Shown: positions 30,289 to 40,347, numbered from the stretch's first letter. The stretch: DNA of 64,000 bases from Symbiodinium natans (GCA_905221605.1 CAJNDS010002213.1:1078934-1142933), one strand, 5' to 3'. The notes: generated by a model not told the origin, from the sequence alone. Program-made: numbers and translations.

Positions 30289-30539
30289 TTAGGGTTTAGG
30301 GTTTGGGGTTTGGGGTTTGGGGTTTGGGGCTCAGGGTTTAGGGATTCTTCTTTGCGATTGCAAACGTAACAGGCAATATCAGTGGTAACCATAGCGGCCA
30401 TCGATAGACGGATAGTCCCCACTAAACCCTAGACCCTCAACCCTTATCAACCCTAACCCCAGCAAGCCAAAACCATGTAAGCCCCAAAACCTTATCAACC
30501 CTCCATTCCTTAACTACGGGGGGGGATTCCTTAGCTAAG

Positions 30540-30627
30540 GGCGTTTCATGCTGCCCAGGAGATGGCGAAGCCGAATCGCTACCAGGCCCACGCACAGCGT
30601 CACGCCTTCTGTGTCCTTGCTTGGGAC
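30540..30627 (+). CDS. Exon, unknown protein
   Basis: Acceptor TTAGCTAAG; the frame reads FHAAQEMAKPNRYQAHAQRH then AFCVLAW. It runs straight into a family A inverted-repeat element; a donor inside that element's left end (GAC|GTTCCC) is the best candidate. Confidence 0.55.
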
Positions 30628-30730
30628 GTTCCCCCTTATACTAACAGTCCTAATAGGGCCTGAATAGGGATGATAATAGGGATACTATAATCCTATGAAG
30701 AGCTGTTAGAAGAAGGGGGAGCATCCCAAG
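30621..30730. mobile_element. MITE-like element, family A copy 2
   Basis: Ends TTGGGACGTTCCCCCTTATA and GGGGGAGCATCCCAAG. Internal near-repeats of ATAGGGATGATAATAGGGAT. It abuts an exon on its left and ends in AAG, an acceptor-like sequence. Confidence 0.8.
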
Positions 30731-30905
30731 AGTTGCATCTTCTGTCCTTGGTTCTTTTCGTCTTTGCCTACTTCAATGGTATGGTTACAAGACCTTGTTC
30801 TTTCTGTCTTTTCTGGTTCCTAGCATCATGGCAATCATGTCGTTTATAATTATAGGGTATAATATAAGTTACAAGTGATTCTTTGGCCCCATTCCCTAGA
30901 CTCAG

Positions 30906-31144
30906 CCCTACCGCCGAGCCTGAAACCCAAGAAGCCACAGGTGGTGATCTTCCGACCGGAGCAGCGGACTGGAACATACTCTGGCTGCTGCTGCCTGCCA
31001 GCTATGCCTTGCCCTTGTCTGTGCCCTCTTTTTGCGAAGGTGGACGGTGCATGGGCGCAGCAGTTCGGGAGCTCAACCCAGACCTCATCCAAGCCTGCGC
31101 AGCAGGAGATGAGTGAAGGTTCACCCCTCATCGCTTCCAAGTGA
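30906..31144 (+). CDS. Two exons ending a gene of unknown function
   Basis: First block 30906-30979: PSLKPKKPQVVIFRPEQRTG after acceptor CTAGACTCAG. Terminal exon 31040-31144: acceptor CCCTCTTTTTGCGAAG, frame VDGAWAQQFGSSTQTSSKPA then QQEMSEGSPLIASK and TGA at 31142-31144. The donor of the first block is not resolved. Alternative frames exist in both but show weaker third-base bias. Confidence 0.55.
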
Positions 31145-31828
31145 TGCTCATATAGAGTCTTTGCTTCTCAGTGTTTTAACCAGCACTTGCGTCTACACTG
31201 ATGGCCGCTGGCGCTGTTTTCTTCAATCCTGTACAAATCAGGGAAGATGTGGGGGGCGATTCCCTAAACCTTAACCTAAACTTAACCTTAAACCTTCAAC
31301 CCTCAACCCGAAGCAGGGATCCTGAATGGAAAGGGGAGCCTCGATCATAGCGTATGCTACCGGCGGAAGAACAGTAGACAAGAGGTCCTAAACCCGACAC
31401 CCTTGAACCCTAAATGCCCTTAAGCCCACAATCCCATAATCCCTGAAACCCTTTTGACCCCCTTAAGCCCTAAAGCCTTAACCACATAAGCCCTAAAGCC
31501 TTAGGCGGTAAAGCCTTAAGCCCTGAACCGTCTAAATCCCTTGAGCCCGAAACACTTAGAATGTGCCTCAGCCCTAAGCCCCAAGCCCTAAACCCTGAAC
31601 CCCAAAGCCCTAAACCCTAACCCCTTAACCCCTTAAACCCTAAACGTCCTAAGCCCTAAGCCGTACTCTCTTAACCCCTAAAACCCTTCAACCCTAAACC
31701 CTAAATTCCCTTAACCCCTGAACCCCTTAAATCCCTTAACCCCTAAAACCCTTCAACCCTAAACCCTACATTCCCTTAACCCCTGAAACCCTTAAATCCC
31801 TTGACCCCTGAAACCCGAAACCCCACAG
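31145..31828. repeat. 3' flank then degenerate C-rich copies
   Basis: About 120 bp of single-copy 3' flank, then 31260-31825 dominated by CCCTTAAC, CCCTAAAC and CCCTGAAC variants in the C-rich orientation, leading to the next exon. Confidence 0.6.
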
Positions 31829-31903
31829 GGACGTCCCTCAGAGTGCAGCTGCTAGCGGGAACTGGACTGCAGGCTGAGGCAAAACAGCTGTACCCCCGTT
31901 CCG
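31829..31903 (+). CDS. 25-codon exon, phase 1 at both ends
   Basis: Acceptor CGAAACCCCACAG, donor G|GTTAAG. The frame reads TSLRVQLLAGTGLQAEAKQL then YPRS, which would suit a ubiquitin-like beta-grasp start, but this is only a resemblance. C-rich copies before, TTTAGGG after. Confidence 0.6.
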
Positions 31904-32374
31904 GTTAAGGGTTTAGGGTTTAGGGTTTAGGATTTAGGGTTTAGGGTTTAGGGTTTCGGGTTTAGGGTCTATGGCTTGATCCAGCTTGCTTGCGCAGCTT
32001 GTAGGGTTGAGTCTTACGGGTTCAGGGTTGGGTTGGTTTCCGACTTTATAGCAAAGGGGAGTCGACAGGGCGTTTATTCCGATCACACGGGCTACTATAG
32101 GGCTTGAGTTAGAAGATTCCGACTCTGGGGCTGCTGTATGATGCCCATTGTACTGACTCTTGTATTGTGGGACTGGCAAGCAGTTCCCCCAAACCCTAAA
32201 CCCTAAACCCTATAAACCCTAAGCCCTAAACCGTAAACCCTAAACCCTAAACCCTAAACCCTCAAGACAAAATAACTAGAAATTGCATGTGGTATCATTC
32301 TGAATTTTTCAAGATATTTGTCTAAACAGCTGACAAACAGAGTTTAAGTAAAGTAATCCAAAGCGGGAGGCCAA
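31904..32374. repeat. TTTAGGG then CCCTAAA, spacer
   Basis: TTTAGGG 31907-31965, spacer 31966-32185 with no gene, CCCTAAA 32190-32262, then about 110 bp of AT-richer sequence before the 21-bp satellite. Confidence 0.6.
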
Positions 32375-33115
32375 ATGTTCAATTTACTTAAACCTGGGGC
32401 CTTCCCGGGTCCCGGCAAACCAAAGCCCAAATCGCCTCCCAAAGCCCAAAATTGGCCAAAGGGCTTCCAAAGCCGAAAGTCCCAAAATTGGCTCCCAAAG
32501 CCCTAATTGGCTCCCAAAGCCCTAGTTGGCTCCCAAAGCCCAAACTTCGCGGCCAGGCCCAAAATTTGCCCAAACACTGTTTTCCAAAGCCCAAAATTGG
32601 CTCCCAAAGCCCAGAATTGCCTTCCAAAGCCAAAATTGGCTCCCAAGCCCAAAATGGGAGCCAATTTTGGGCTTTGCCAGTTGGGCTTTGGGAGCCAATT
32701 TTCGGCTTTGGAAGCCAATTTTGGGCTTTGGCAAGCCAATTGGGCTTTGGGGCCCAATTTTGGGCTTTGGGAGCGGAAGCCAATTTTGGGCTTGGAGCAA
32801 ATTTTGGGCTTTGGGGGGTCAATTTTGGGCTTTGGAAGCAGCCAGTTTGGGCTTTGGAAGCCAATTTTGGGCTTTGGAAGCCAGTCCAGGCCAGTGTTCA
32901 ATTTACTGAAAACTGTGGGGTCAGGTCCGGACAAACCAAAGCCCAAATCGCTTCCCAAAGCCCAAAATTGGCTCCCAAAGCCCAAAATCCAAAAATTGGC
33001 TTCCAAAGCACAAATTGGCTTCCCAAAGCCCAAAATTGGCTTCCAAAGCCGAAAATTGGCTCCCAAAGCCCAAAACTGGCTCCCAAAGCCCAAAATTGGC
33101 TCCCTCCCCGCCAAC
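32375..33115. repeat. 21-bp satellite with an internal inversion
   Basis: Unit about CCCAAAGCCCAAAATTGGCT plus C. Forward units run 32421-32653, then the same unit in reverse complement 32656-32884, then forward again 32930-33112. The segments 32375-32445 and 32896-32965 are near-identical leaders (GTTCAATTTACT...AAACCAAAGCCCAAATCGC). The first two blocks could form a hairpin with arms of about 230 bp. The long Pro-Lys and Phe-Trp frames on both strands are products of the 21-bp period. Confidence 0.9.
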
Positions 33116-33137
33116 AAAACATGAGTTCCAAAAAACA

Positions 33138-33405
33138 AGACGTTTCGGTCGAAACTTTCGGTCAAAACGTTACTGGGACCCAAACCCGACACTCTCCCCC
33201 CACCCTCCCCGCCCCCCTCCCTGCCTCCCTGCCTCCTCCCTCCCTGCCTCCTGCCCCCCCCCTCCCCCCTCCCCTCCCACCCCGCCGCCCCCCCCCCCCC
33301 CCCTTCCGCCCCTCCTAAATGAAAAACTAGTTCCAAAAAAAAAACCTTCGGTCAAAACGTTTGGTTCAAAACGTTTCGTTCAAAACGTTATTGGGACCCA
33401 AAACC
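33138..33405. repeat. C-rich tract between two direct repeats
   Basis: TTCGGTCAAAACGTT with GGGACCCAAA occurs at about 33160-33183 and again at 33345-33400, with TTCAAAACGTTT repeated in the second copy. Between them is a CCTCC/CCCC tract (33190-33310). Confidence 0.7.
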
Positions 33406-33453
33406 CCAAAACCCTATACAATTTCTATCAACCCTAGCCCTGGCAGCTTGCAG

Positions 33454-35346
33454 GAGATGCCGAGATCGCAGAGGACCACTGGATCCTACCCGGGGAGGGT
33501 TCAGGTTTGGGGTTTGGGGTTTAGGGTTTGGGCTTAGGGTTTAGGGTTTAGGGTCTGAGGTTTGGGGTTTAGGGTGGAGGGTTTGGGGTTTGGGGTTCAG
33601 GGTTTAGGGTTTCGGGCCCTAAGCCCCGTGCGGCTCAGCTTGAGGGTTTGGGCAGTTTGGTGGTTTCGTGGCTGTTGGAGCAGAAGGGTCGCACGAGGGG
33701 CTCCGAGTCACTAGCGCGCAGCCGAAGGAGTCCAGGGCACTTGGGGATCAGAGGGTTGAGAGCTCAGGGCTTCCAAGGGGAAATTGTGTTTCCGGTTTAG
33801 GGTTTTGTCCTTGTTGCATGTTTGAGAGCCTTTTTTGGAGCAGTTTTGTTTCCCCATGTTTCCCCTTAGTTGCATCGTTTTGTGAGCCCCCGGTGATCGA
33901 ATGGTTGATACGTAGCAAGTGCCAGCAACTGCGCAGTTGGCTTGTAGGGAACGAAGGATTGGTTTCTACATTTGTGGTCGTCAGTCGTGGCAAGGGATCC
34001 AAGCAACAACAAGTTTTTGACAGGGGAGCTGTGAGGGTGGGGGAGCCTACATTCTCAGAACTCTGTCCGAGCACACGAACTCAAAAGACCCCAAGTCCGA
34101 AACCCTAGACGTTTGAGGGAACCACTTCTGGCTTTTGCATTCTTGGGGCATCCCGTCCGGCCTTCGCGCATTTTTGTAGTCTACATGTGCAAAATAGCAT
34201 GGTCACCAAAGTGATAACTGTAGAAAGGCAGGACATTCCTCCAGATGTACAAAAGAGCATCGTCACCAAAGTGGCCACCGCAGACAGGTAGGACATTCTT
34301 CCAGTCGGTGTGTAGGCAGAAGCCCTACCTCAACCTTGAACTTTGGCTCAAGCACTGCGTAAAATTTGCGTTTGCATCTCGAAGTTGAGTTTGCATTCAG
34401 AAAACTGTCATCCCGCAGAACCTGTGGTGCCCCCCCCCCCCTGAGAGGTTTAGGGGTTTAATTTGGGGCAAGGCCCTTGTTCCTTTCTTGTTTAGGACTG
34501 GGGATGTAGGGTGGTATCCTTGGTGTTGCAAGAAGTCTCTCGGACCTAGAAAGGGCCCTAAACATAAATAAACTCTTAATTCTTTGTAATCATTTGTGTA
34601 ACTGGGGCTGTAAGAAGGGCATCGAGAGCCGCAATTGGCTACTATAGGGGGCGGACAAATTATTACTATTCCCTTATGGTTCCTTTGTAATTGTACTATC
34701 AGAACCCCCCCCCCTCCCAAAAAAAAAAAAGGATTCTAATTCTTCAGGCCTCTATATTATGCCCTCAAGCCCCGGAGGACGCGGTGGACTTCCTCCATTC
34801 GGCCTACACCTCTGCCGTGGCTGTCTCGGGCATCACGGCGCTTGAGCCGGACCCCCACGAGCTTGTGCTTTTGGGTGTTTAGGGTTCAGGGTTTAGGGTT
34901 TAGGGATGTGAATAGGACATAAATCAGGAATATAGCCGAAGGATCCCGAAACCCAAACCTAAAACACCCGTGGGAGCTAGTGGACTTGGGGTTTTTTTTC
35001 AGGGCAGGGAGGCGCTCTCCAGGGCCCCGGCTTTGGGGTCCGGTCCTTGCTTTGAGCGGTTAGGGTTCTGGGTGTTGTGTGATCTGGTGCTGTCAGGCTA
35101 TGACAAAGCCACTTGCAATGGCTTTTGACTGTGCTATGAGCAGCTTTTGCCCCACCCCAGTCGATTCTTGGCTTTGCCATGGAAGACATGGTTGCCTGGC
35201 TTCACGAAGGGCACGACGGGCATGGGCCCACCTCCGGCCCCAGGACCCGAGCCCCATGGCCGCAGGTCTTCTTGTACCAGGAGGCTCCAGCCATTTCAGG
35301 CTTGCACGAAAGTCTGTCCAACCTGCCTGTATTGGTCCCTTCATGA
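33454..35346 (+). CDS. Multi-exon gene model, unknown function
   Basis: Exon 33454-33498 (acceptor CAGCTTGCAG): DAEIAEDHWILPGE, donor G|GTTCAG. Exon 33684-33754: GSHEGLRVTSAQPKESRALG, in phase with the first. A possible exon 33880-34062 reads VIEWLIRSKCQQLRSWLVGN. Exon 34770-34874: PEDAVDFLHSAYTSAVAVSG then ITALEPDPHELVLL, donor G|GTGTTT. Terminal exon 35144-35346 (acceptor GCTATGAGCAG, in phase with the previous one): ILGFAMEDMVAWLHEGHDGH, later PQVFLYQEAPAISGLHESLS, TGA 35344-35346. The two halves (33.5-33.8 and 34.8-35.3 kb) are each in phase but their connection is inferred. No known domain. Confidence 0.55.
34160..34312. repeat. Two tandem copies of about 68 bp
   Basis: Both contain ATGTNCAAAANAGCATNGTC, ACCAAAGTG and AGGACATTCNTCCAG. 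The open frame across it on the minus strand is repeat-derived. A TTTGGCTCAAG match to the dinoflagellate spliced-leader 3' end lies just beyond, at 34342-34352. Confidence 0.7.
34641..34769 (+). repeat. Dispersed repeat, family I copy 1, ending at an exon acceptor
   Basis: Shares TATAGGGG, CCTTTGTAATTG, a poly-C run and TTCTTC-GGCC-TATTAT segments with 56258-56381. In both places it ends in AAG directly followed by a coding block starting CC. Confidence 0.7.
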
Positions 35347-35722
35347 CGCGGGTGCTACCGCGCCCTGACTTAAGGATATAGCACACGGACAATGAAGCAA
35401 ACCTGCATCGGGCCTCCGGCATCTGGGCTTTAGCCGTCTTGAACCAAAGCCCAAAAGCCTAACCGTTTCAGTTTTCGCTTTTCTGAAAACCTCGAACCTC
35501 AAACATCCAACAGCTAGTATGCTGGCTCGACAAAACAACAGCCCTTACCCTGAACCCCCCGAAGGCCTACACCGAAAACATCCCTAAACCCAGTTAAACC
35601 CTGAAACCCTTAATTACACCCTCAAACCCTTCAACCCTTCAACCCTTAACCCCTCAAACTCCTCAATCCCCACCCTAAACCCTAAACCCTAAACCCTTTA
35701 GCCCCTGAAAACCCTCGCACAG
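35347..35722. other. 3' flank and degenerate C-rich copies
   Basis: Single-copy to about 35560, then CCCTTAAA/CCCTAAA copies (35580-35700) leading to the next exon. Confidence 0.5.
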
Positions 35723-35773
35723 GCCTCACCCCAACCACCGCGTGGCGCTGCCTGCGCACATGGCGCGGCTGGG
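35723..35773 (+). CDS. 17-codon exon, His/Arg-rich
   Basis: Acceptor CTCGCACAG, donor GG|GTGAAC. The frame reads PHPNHRVALPAHMARL, nearly every third base G or C. Confidence 0.5.
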
Positions 35774-36362
35774 GTGAACAACTTGGTCTCACCGGTTCTT
35801 TCTTGGCAGAGGGGGCTTTCTTTCGGGGTTTTCTTTCTTGGTAGGGTTGTAGGTTTTTAGGGTTTTGGGGTTTAAGGTTTTTTAGGGTTAGGGAATGATT
35901 TATCTTTCGTATATCTCGCTTATATGACTCCCTCAATGGACTAAGAGCCACTCACTAGTATGCTCCTGTGCCTTCGGCTTTTGCTTAAGTTTGAAGTCTC
36001 CTTTGTCCCTGTCGCTGCTTGAAACCACAAGCTCGCGAGCAGGGAATAAGAGGTTTGGAGGTTGGAGTTTAGGGTTTAAGGTTTAAGGTTTAGGGTTTAG
36101 GGTTTAGTTGTGAGCTTCGAAGAGGCGGTAGTTATCTTAAGACCTTGTGGCCTGTGCGTGGACACAGGCGAGGCACACTTTGACGAGCCCTTGCTTGATT
36201 CCTGAAAGTGGCTGTTCATAACTCACGTCTTATTCTTTCAAGCACTTACCCTCATGCAAGCCTAAACCCCAAACCCCAAACCCCTAAACCCAAACCCTAA
36301 ACCCTAAACCCAAAACCCTAAACTCCAAACCCTAAACCCCCAAACCCCTGAACCGAGGAAAG
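35774..36362. other. Intron-like spacer
   Basis: TTTAGGG-like copies 35845-35890 and 36060-36110, single-copy between and after, then CCCCAAAC/CCCTAAA 36262-36350. Confidence 0.6.
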
Positions 36363-36489
36363 GCCGTGGGCCCGTGGTGCGCATGTTCTGCCACTCCCTG
36401 GGCTACTTCCTGGCGGCCGGGGGCCTTTCTCGTGTCGAAAGAAGGGCTTCCGGGCGCGTGCGAAGGCTCTTCGAAGCCGGCCGTCTAGG
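36363..36489 (+). CDS. Exon, unknown protein
   Basis: Acceptor GAGGAAAG; the frame reads GPVVRMFCHSLGYFLAAGGL then SRVERRASGRVRRLFEAGR; ends G|GTTTAG, the first base of the long TTTAGGG array. C-rich copies upstream. First half hydrophobic, second half strongly basic. Confidence 0.55.
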
Positions 36490-36695
36490 GTTTAGGGTTT
36501 AGGGTTTAGGGTTTAGGGTTTAGGGTTTAGGGTTTAGGGTTTAGGGTTTAGGGTTTAGGGTTTAGGGTTTAGGGTTTAGGGTTTAGGGTTTAGGGTTTAG
36601 GGTTTAGGGTTTAGGGTTTAGGGTTTAGGGTTTAGGGTTTAGGGTTTAGGGTTTAGGGTTCAGGGTTCAGGGTTTAGGGTTTAGGGTTTAGGGTT
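36483..36695 (+). repeat. Pure TTTAGGG array, about 30 units
   Basis: Nearly perfect TTTAGGG from 36487 to about 36660, then two TTCAGGG and a few more TTTAGGG units, then an abrupt switch to CCCTAAACCCTTA at 36696. Confidence 0.95.
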
Positions 36696-36730
36696 ACCCT
36701 AAACCCTTATCCCTGAACCCTAAAGTGCAG

Positions 36731-36776
36731 CAATGGGGAGTTCGTGATCGAAGCCGCCGGGTTATCAGACTGCTAG
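36731..36776 (+). CDS. Terminal exon candidate
   Basis: Acceptor CTAAAGTGCAG; the frame reads NGEFVIEAAGLSDC and TAG 36774-36776. May close the gene whose previous exon is 36363-36489; the array would be the intron (TTTAGGG at its start, CCCTAAA at its end). Phases were not confirmed. Confidence 0.5.
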
Positions 36777-36908
36777 CATGTGGGGTTTAGGGTTTAGGGC
36801 TTAGAGCTTAGGGTTAGGGTTCCGGGTTTAGGGTTTAGCCTAGGGTCTGGGGTTCGGGGTTTACAGGTTTGCCGGCTCATGAGGGCTTGTTTAGAGTTTG
36901 CGGCTTAG

Positions 36909-38369
36909 GAAAATGAAGCGCCGAAAAGGGTCGGGCTCCGGTGCTTTCTTGAGGGCTTCTCGCCTCGAGGATGAGGGGAAAACGCACCTCACTGGCTGCC
37001 TCGAACGAGCGCGACCCGAAACTCCGAACACCCCTAAGCCCTTAACTAAACCCTAAACCCTAAACCCTAAACCCTGTAAACCCCCCTAAACCTCGAAACC
37101 CCCAAACCCGAAACTCCCCCCAAAACGCTGAAGCCTCGGACCCCTGCAGCATCCCTCGTGGGCCCCTTAAACCCGCCTCCGAGGACGTGGGCCTGATCCT
37201 TGTGCGGGGCGGCATTTTCCGGACTCTCGCAGCCGGATGTTGGGATTTTGGGAGTTGGGGGGTTTGGGGGGTTTGGGGGGGTTTGGGGGGGTTTCGGGGG
37301 TTTCGGGGGTTTCGGGGGTTTCGGGGGTTTCGGGGGTTTCGGGGGTTTCGGGGGTTTCGGGCCTGGGGGTTGAGTAAGTTTAGGGTTTAGGGTTAGCTTT
37401 GGCCGCTATGTTGCTGTTGTCGGTGGGTGTGTCTTTATGCTTCTATCTTAAGATGGGTGAGTGAATTTGTGGTTCCGTGTCGCGTGTCAGTTTGGTATCC
37501 TCCCCCTACAGCCAAAACCCTCAAGTGAACCCCATACCCTAAAGTTTAGGGCCTAAACTTAAACCCTAAAACCCTCGGCCCCATACCCTAAGCCGTAATG
37601 CCCCAAAACAAACAAACCCTTAACACCCCAAAAAAACCCATGCAAAACCCGAATGACTCGTGAATGAGGTTATTTATTTGCCCCGTTCGTTCCTGCATTT
37701 GGAAGTTATATTCCGGTGGACGCACTAAATACGCGAATATTGCATGAGTAGAGCTAGTATTAGCGCACTATGATTCTTTATGTCTGTTATCATCTGATAA
37801 GTAAACAAGAATGTCGCTCCTTATCTAGGCTGCCCAGTAGTACCCTTATTCCCTTCTTTTGGGGGGAAAGGTTCCCTCAAAAACCCCTTTAAGCAAAACA
37901 GGGCACCCTTTTTAAGCCTAGGTTACTGGGCAGCCTAAACCCTAAACCCTAAACCCTAAACCCTAAACCCTAAACCCTAAACCCTAAACCCTAAACCCTA
38001 AACCCTAAACCCTAAACCCTAAACCCTAGTTAAAAAAGGTAGTCGCTGAGGGGAGCCTGCCGAGACACCGAGGAACTGGCCGAAGCTTTGGGCGGCTCGG
38101 CTCACGCACCACTTCATCCAGGCAGGTTTCTGAGAGTGGCCCCCTAAACCCTTAAGCTGCTGACCCTAGAACCCTAGAACCCCAAAACCCTAAAACCCTA
38201 AACCATAAACCTTAAACTGCGAACCCCAAAACCCTAAACCTTAAACTGCGAACCCTAAAACCCTAAACCATAAACCCAAAACCCAAAACCCTAAACCCTA
38301 AACCCCAAAGCTTGGGACATGGTGCGCGACCACACGCTGTCCAAAGTCTGTGTGCACATCAGCGTGTAG
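36909..38369 (+). CDS. Four-exon gene model, unknown function
   Basis: Exon 36909 to about 37014 with an internal ATG at 36913: MKRRKGSGSGAFLRASRLED then EGKTHLTGCLERARP; it may be the first exon. Exon 37150-37243 (acceptor CCCCTGCAG): IPRGPLKPASEDVGLILVRG then GIFRTLAAGCW. Exon 38051-38125: EPAETPRNWPKLWAARLTHH then FIQA, donor G|GTTTCT. Terminal exon 38311-38369 (acceptor CCCCAAAG): WDMVRDHTLSKVCVHISV, TAG 38367-38369. The last two join in phase 1; earlier joins are inferred. The third intron contains a family B element and a CCCTAAA array. No known domain recognised. Confidence 0.55.
37286..37360 (+). repeat. GGGTTTCGG 9-bp satellite
   Basis: Eight near-perfect copies in the presumed intron after 37243, preceded by GGGGGTTT units. 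The Phe-Arg-Gly frame is a repeat product. Confidence 0.85.
37826..37937. mobile_element. MITE-like element, family B copy 2
   Basis: Best-preserved copy: ends TAGGCTGCCCAGTAG and TACTGGGCAGCCTA, internal CCCTTTAAGCAAAACAGGGC. It abuts a CCCTAAA array (37935-38030) on its right. Confidence 0.85.
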
Positions 38370-39083
38370 CCCCGGCAACTGATTCTTGCCACACGAAATG
38401 CTCTCACCACACCGGCAACACTTGATTGTTTTTTGAGAGCCCTCAAGCAGTCACGGACGATCCTCCTTACGCTGGCGAACTTGATTTAAGAAGGATCACC
38501 CATCACAACAGAGCCCTACCTCGCCCCAGACTTGCGCCAACTCGCCGTGCATCTTCCGAACGCGGCCGACCGAGGTGGGCTCAAAGTTTGTAGAGATTGT
38601 AGAAGCTCCAGGGTTTTGATGCCGCAGCGTAAACATGCCTCAAGACCCGAAGCAGACCGTTGGCGGTTAGGAACCAGGATTTCGGTGTCTAGGTTTTAAG
38701 GGTGTATAGGGCTCAGGGTCTCGCACCGAACGGTCGAGTCCGGTTCGTACGGCTGTGGAGACATTTCGGGTTTTAAGTACGTTGTTGACTTTAGCCCGAA
38801 AGGACTTTGAGTTGGGGCTCCCTACAGTTTAAGGTTTTAGGGTTTAGGGTTTAAGGGTTCCTAGACACAAAACAAGCCTGCCAGGGCACAGAAAGCTCAA
38901 GCCTTCGGTGTTCTGAACGCCTTTAGTGCGTCAATGCCCTTCGGTGCTGAGTAGGTAACTTGGGTACCAAGAACTTCATGAGCGCTTGCTGCCTGAACGT
39001 CCCAAGCCAGAAGTTAGACCTAAATTGAAACCCAGAGCCTTCAACCCCCAAATTTAAGAGCCTCCGGCTCAAGCCGCCGACCC
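38370..39083. other. Single-copy spacer
   Basis: About 450 bp right after the gene end is free of telomere-like repeats, then sparse degenerate copies. Some frames are open but none has splice sites and codon bias together. Confidence 0.5.
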
Positions 39084-39262
39084 GGGGGGGGGTAGGTGGG
39101 GGGGGGGGGGGGGCAGGGGGGGGGGGGGGGGGGGGTTTCCCAAAGGGCCCCTATGTCCTGTGCGAAACCGCCTATGGTCCGTGAGTTTATGCCGTGTGGG
39201 TGGCCTGGCCCTCCATGGAAAAGCTGGCCGGGGGGCCCCCCCCCCCCCCCCCCCCCCCCCGT
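39084..39262. repeat. Long G and C homopolymers
   Basis: G runs (39084-39135, interrupted) and a C run of about 23 (39238-39260). A G run and a C run 100 bp apart could pair. Homopolymers this long are also prone to assembly error. Confidence 0.8.
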
Positions 39263-39277
39263 TTTGGGGGGGCAAAA

Positions 39278-39684
39278 ACCCTAGTAAAACCCTAGGGGTT
39301 AAATTCATTCAAATTAATGAAATTAATTAAATTAGTTATAAATGAATTAAATTAATAAACTAATTAAATTAATTGAATTAATTTAATTAATGCAATTAAT
39401 TAAATTAATTAAATTAATTAAATTAGTTAAATTAATTAAATTAATTAAATTAATTAAATTAGTTAAATTAATTAAATTAATTAAATTAATTAAATTAATT
39501 AAATTAATTAAATTAATTAAATTAATTAGATTAATTAAATTAACTAAATTAGTTAAATTAATTAAATTAATTGAATTAATTGAATTAATTAAATTAATTA
39601 AATTAATTAAATTAATTAAATTAATTAAATTAATTAAATTAATTAAATTAATTACAATTAAACCCCAGTAAAACTCTCGGGGTT
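39278..39684. repeat. TTAATTAAA 9-bp satellite bounded by 23-bp direct repeats
   Basis: About 38 units of TTAATTAAA (39310-39660). Flanks 39278-39300 (ACCCTAGTAAAACCCTAGGG) and 39662-39684 (ACCCCAGTAAAACTCTCGGG) match at 20 of 23 bases in the same orientation. The Leu-Ile-Lys frame is not a gene. Confidence 0.9.
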
Positions 39685-39939
39685 GTAAGGAGGGAAAGAG
39701 GGAGGTTTTTCACCTCCTTTTCCCATCCAACACGCCGCCAGGGTCGGCGGACCTCCTTTTCTGAACCCAAGACCCCAAACCCTAAACCCTAAACCCCAAA
39801 CCTCGGTACTGGGAAACTGCATCATCGGGTCCGGACACCAAAAGCCACCTCCCCCTCCCCCCTCCGGAAGCTGTTTGGTGCAGGTGCCTCAACCGTACAC
39901 CCACCCTACGCCCCAAACACAAAAACCAAAAGCCCCGCA
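39685..39939. other. Spacer
   Basis: Short single-copy stretch with an AGGTTTTTCACCTCCTTTTC pyrimidine segment and a few CCCTAAA copies (39775-39800). No exon called. Confidence 0.45.
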
Positions 39940-40240
39940 CCCCAAACCCTACAAACCCTACATAACCCCTACATAAACCCTACAGAAGCCCACACACAAA
40001 CCCGCGTAAACCCTACATAGACTCATATAACATCTACATACACCCTACATAAACCCCTCAAAACCCTTCAAACCCTACATAAGCCCGACATAAACCCTGC
40101 ATAAACACAAACCCTGCTTAAACCCTACATAAACCCCACATAAACCCTACCTAAACCCTACATAAACCCTGTGAACCCTACACAAACCCTACATAAACCC
40201 CTCTAAACTCCACATAAGCCTGTAATCCCTACATAAGCCC
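39940..40240 (-). repeat. 11-bp satellite CCCTACATAAA
   Basis: Roughly 20 diverged copies of CCCTACATAAA, which looks like CCCTAAA with a 4-base insertion (CATA). C-rich orientation upstream of an exon, as the pure arrays are. Confidence 0.8.
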
Positions 40241-40245
40241 TTAAG

Positions 40246-40347
40246 CCACCTTCCCCACACCCGTGGGCTCCCAAGCCGTGCCACGAGGCGTTAGCTCTGC
40301 GCTCGGTGCTCTGCTGGGGGCCCCAACGATTTGCACCCTTACAGTAG
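40246..40347 (+). CDS. Terminal exon candidate
   Basis: Acceptor CCCTTAAG; the frame reads PPSPHPWAPKPCHEALALRS then VLCWGPQRFAPLQ and TAG at 40345-40347; TTTAGGG-type repeats follow. Very high third-base G/C in the middle. Confidence 0.5.
   Translation, partial: PPSPHPWAPKPCHEALALRSVLCWGPQRFAPLQ

Noticed and set aside
32388-33336. Long open frames on both strands (up to 288 codons) over the 21-bp satellite
   Set aside because: The period is a multiple of three and the frames exist only because of it; they show the unit translated repeatedly and no independent coding signal.
36731-36776. Alternative frame QQWGVRDRSRRVIRLLAC
   Set aside because: Open, but with poorer codon bias than the frame ending in TAG.
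39084-39262. Functional G-quadruplex or origin at the homopolymers
   Set aside because: Long G and C runs could form quadruplexes, but nothing in the sequence ties them to a function, and such runs are often assembly-inflated.
39390-39671. Leu-Ile-Lys repeat protein of 93 codons
   Set aside because: Pure translation of the TTAATTAAA satellite.
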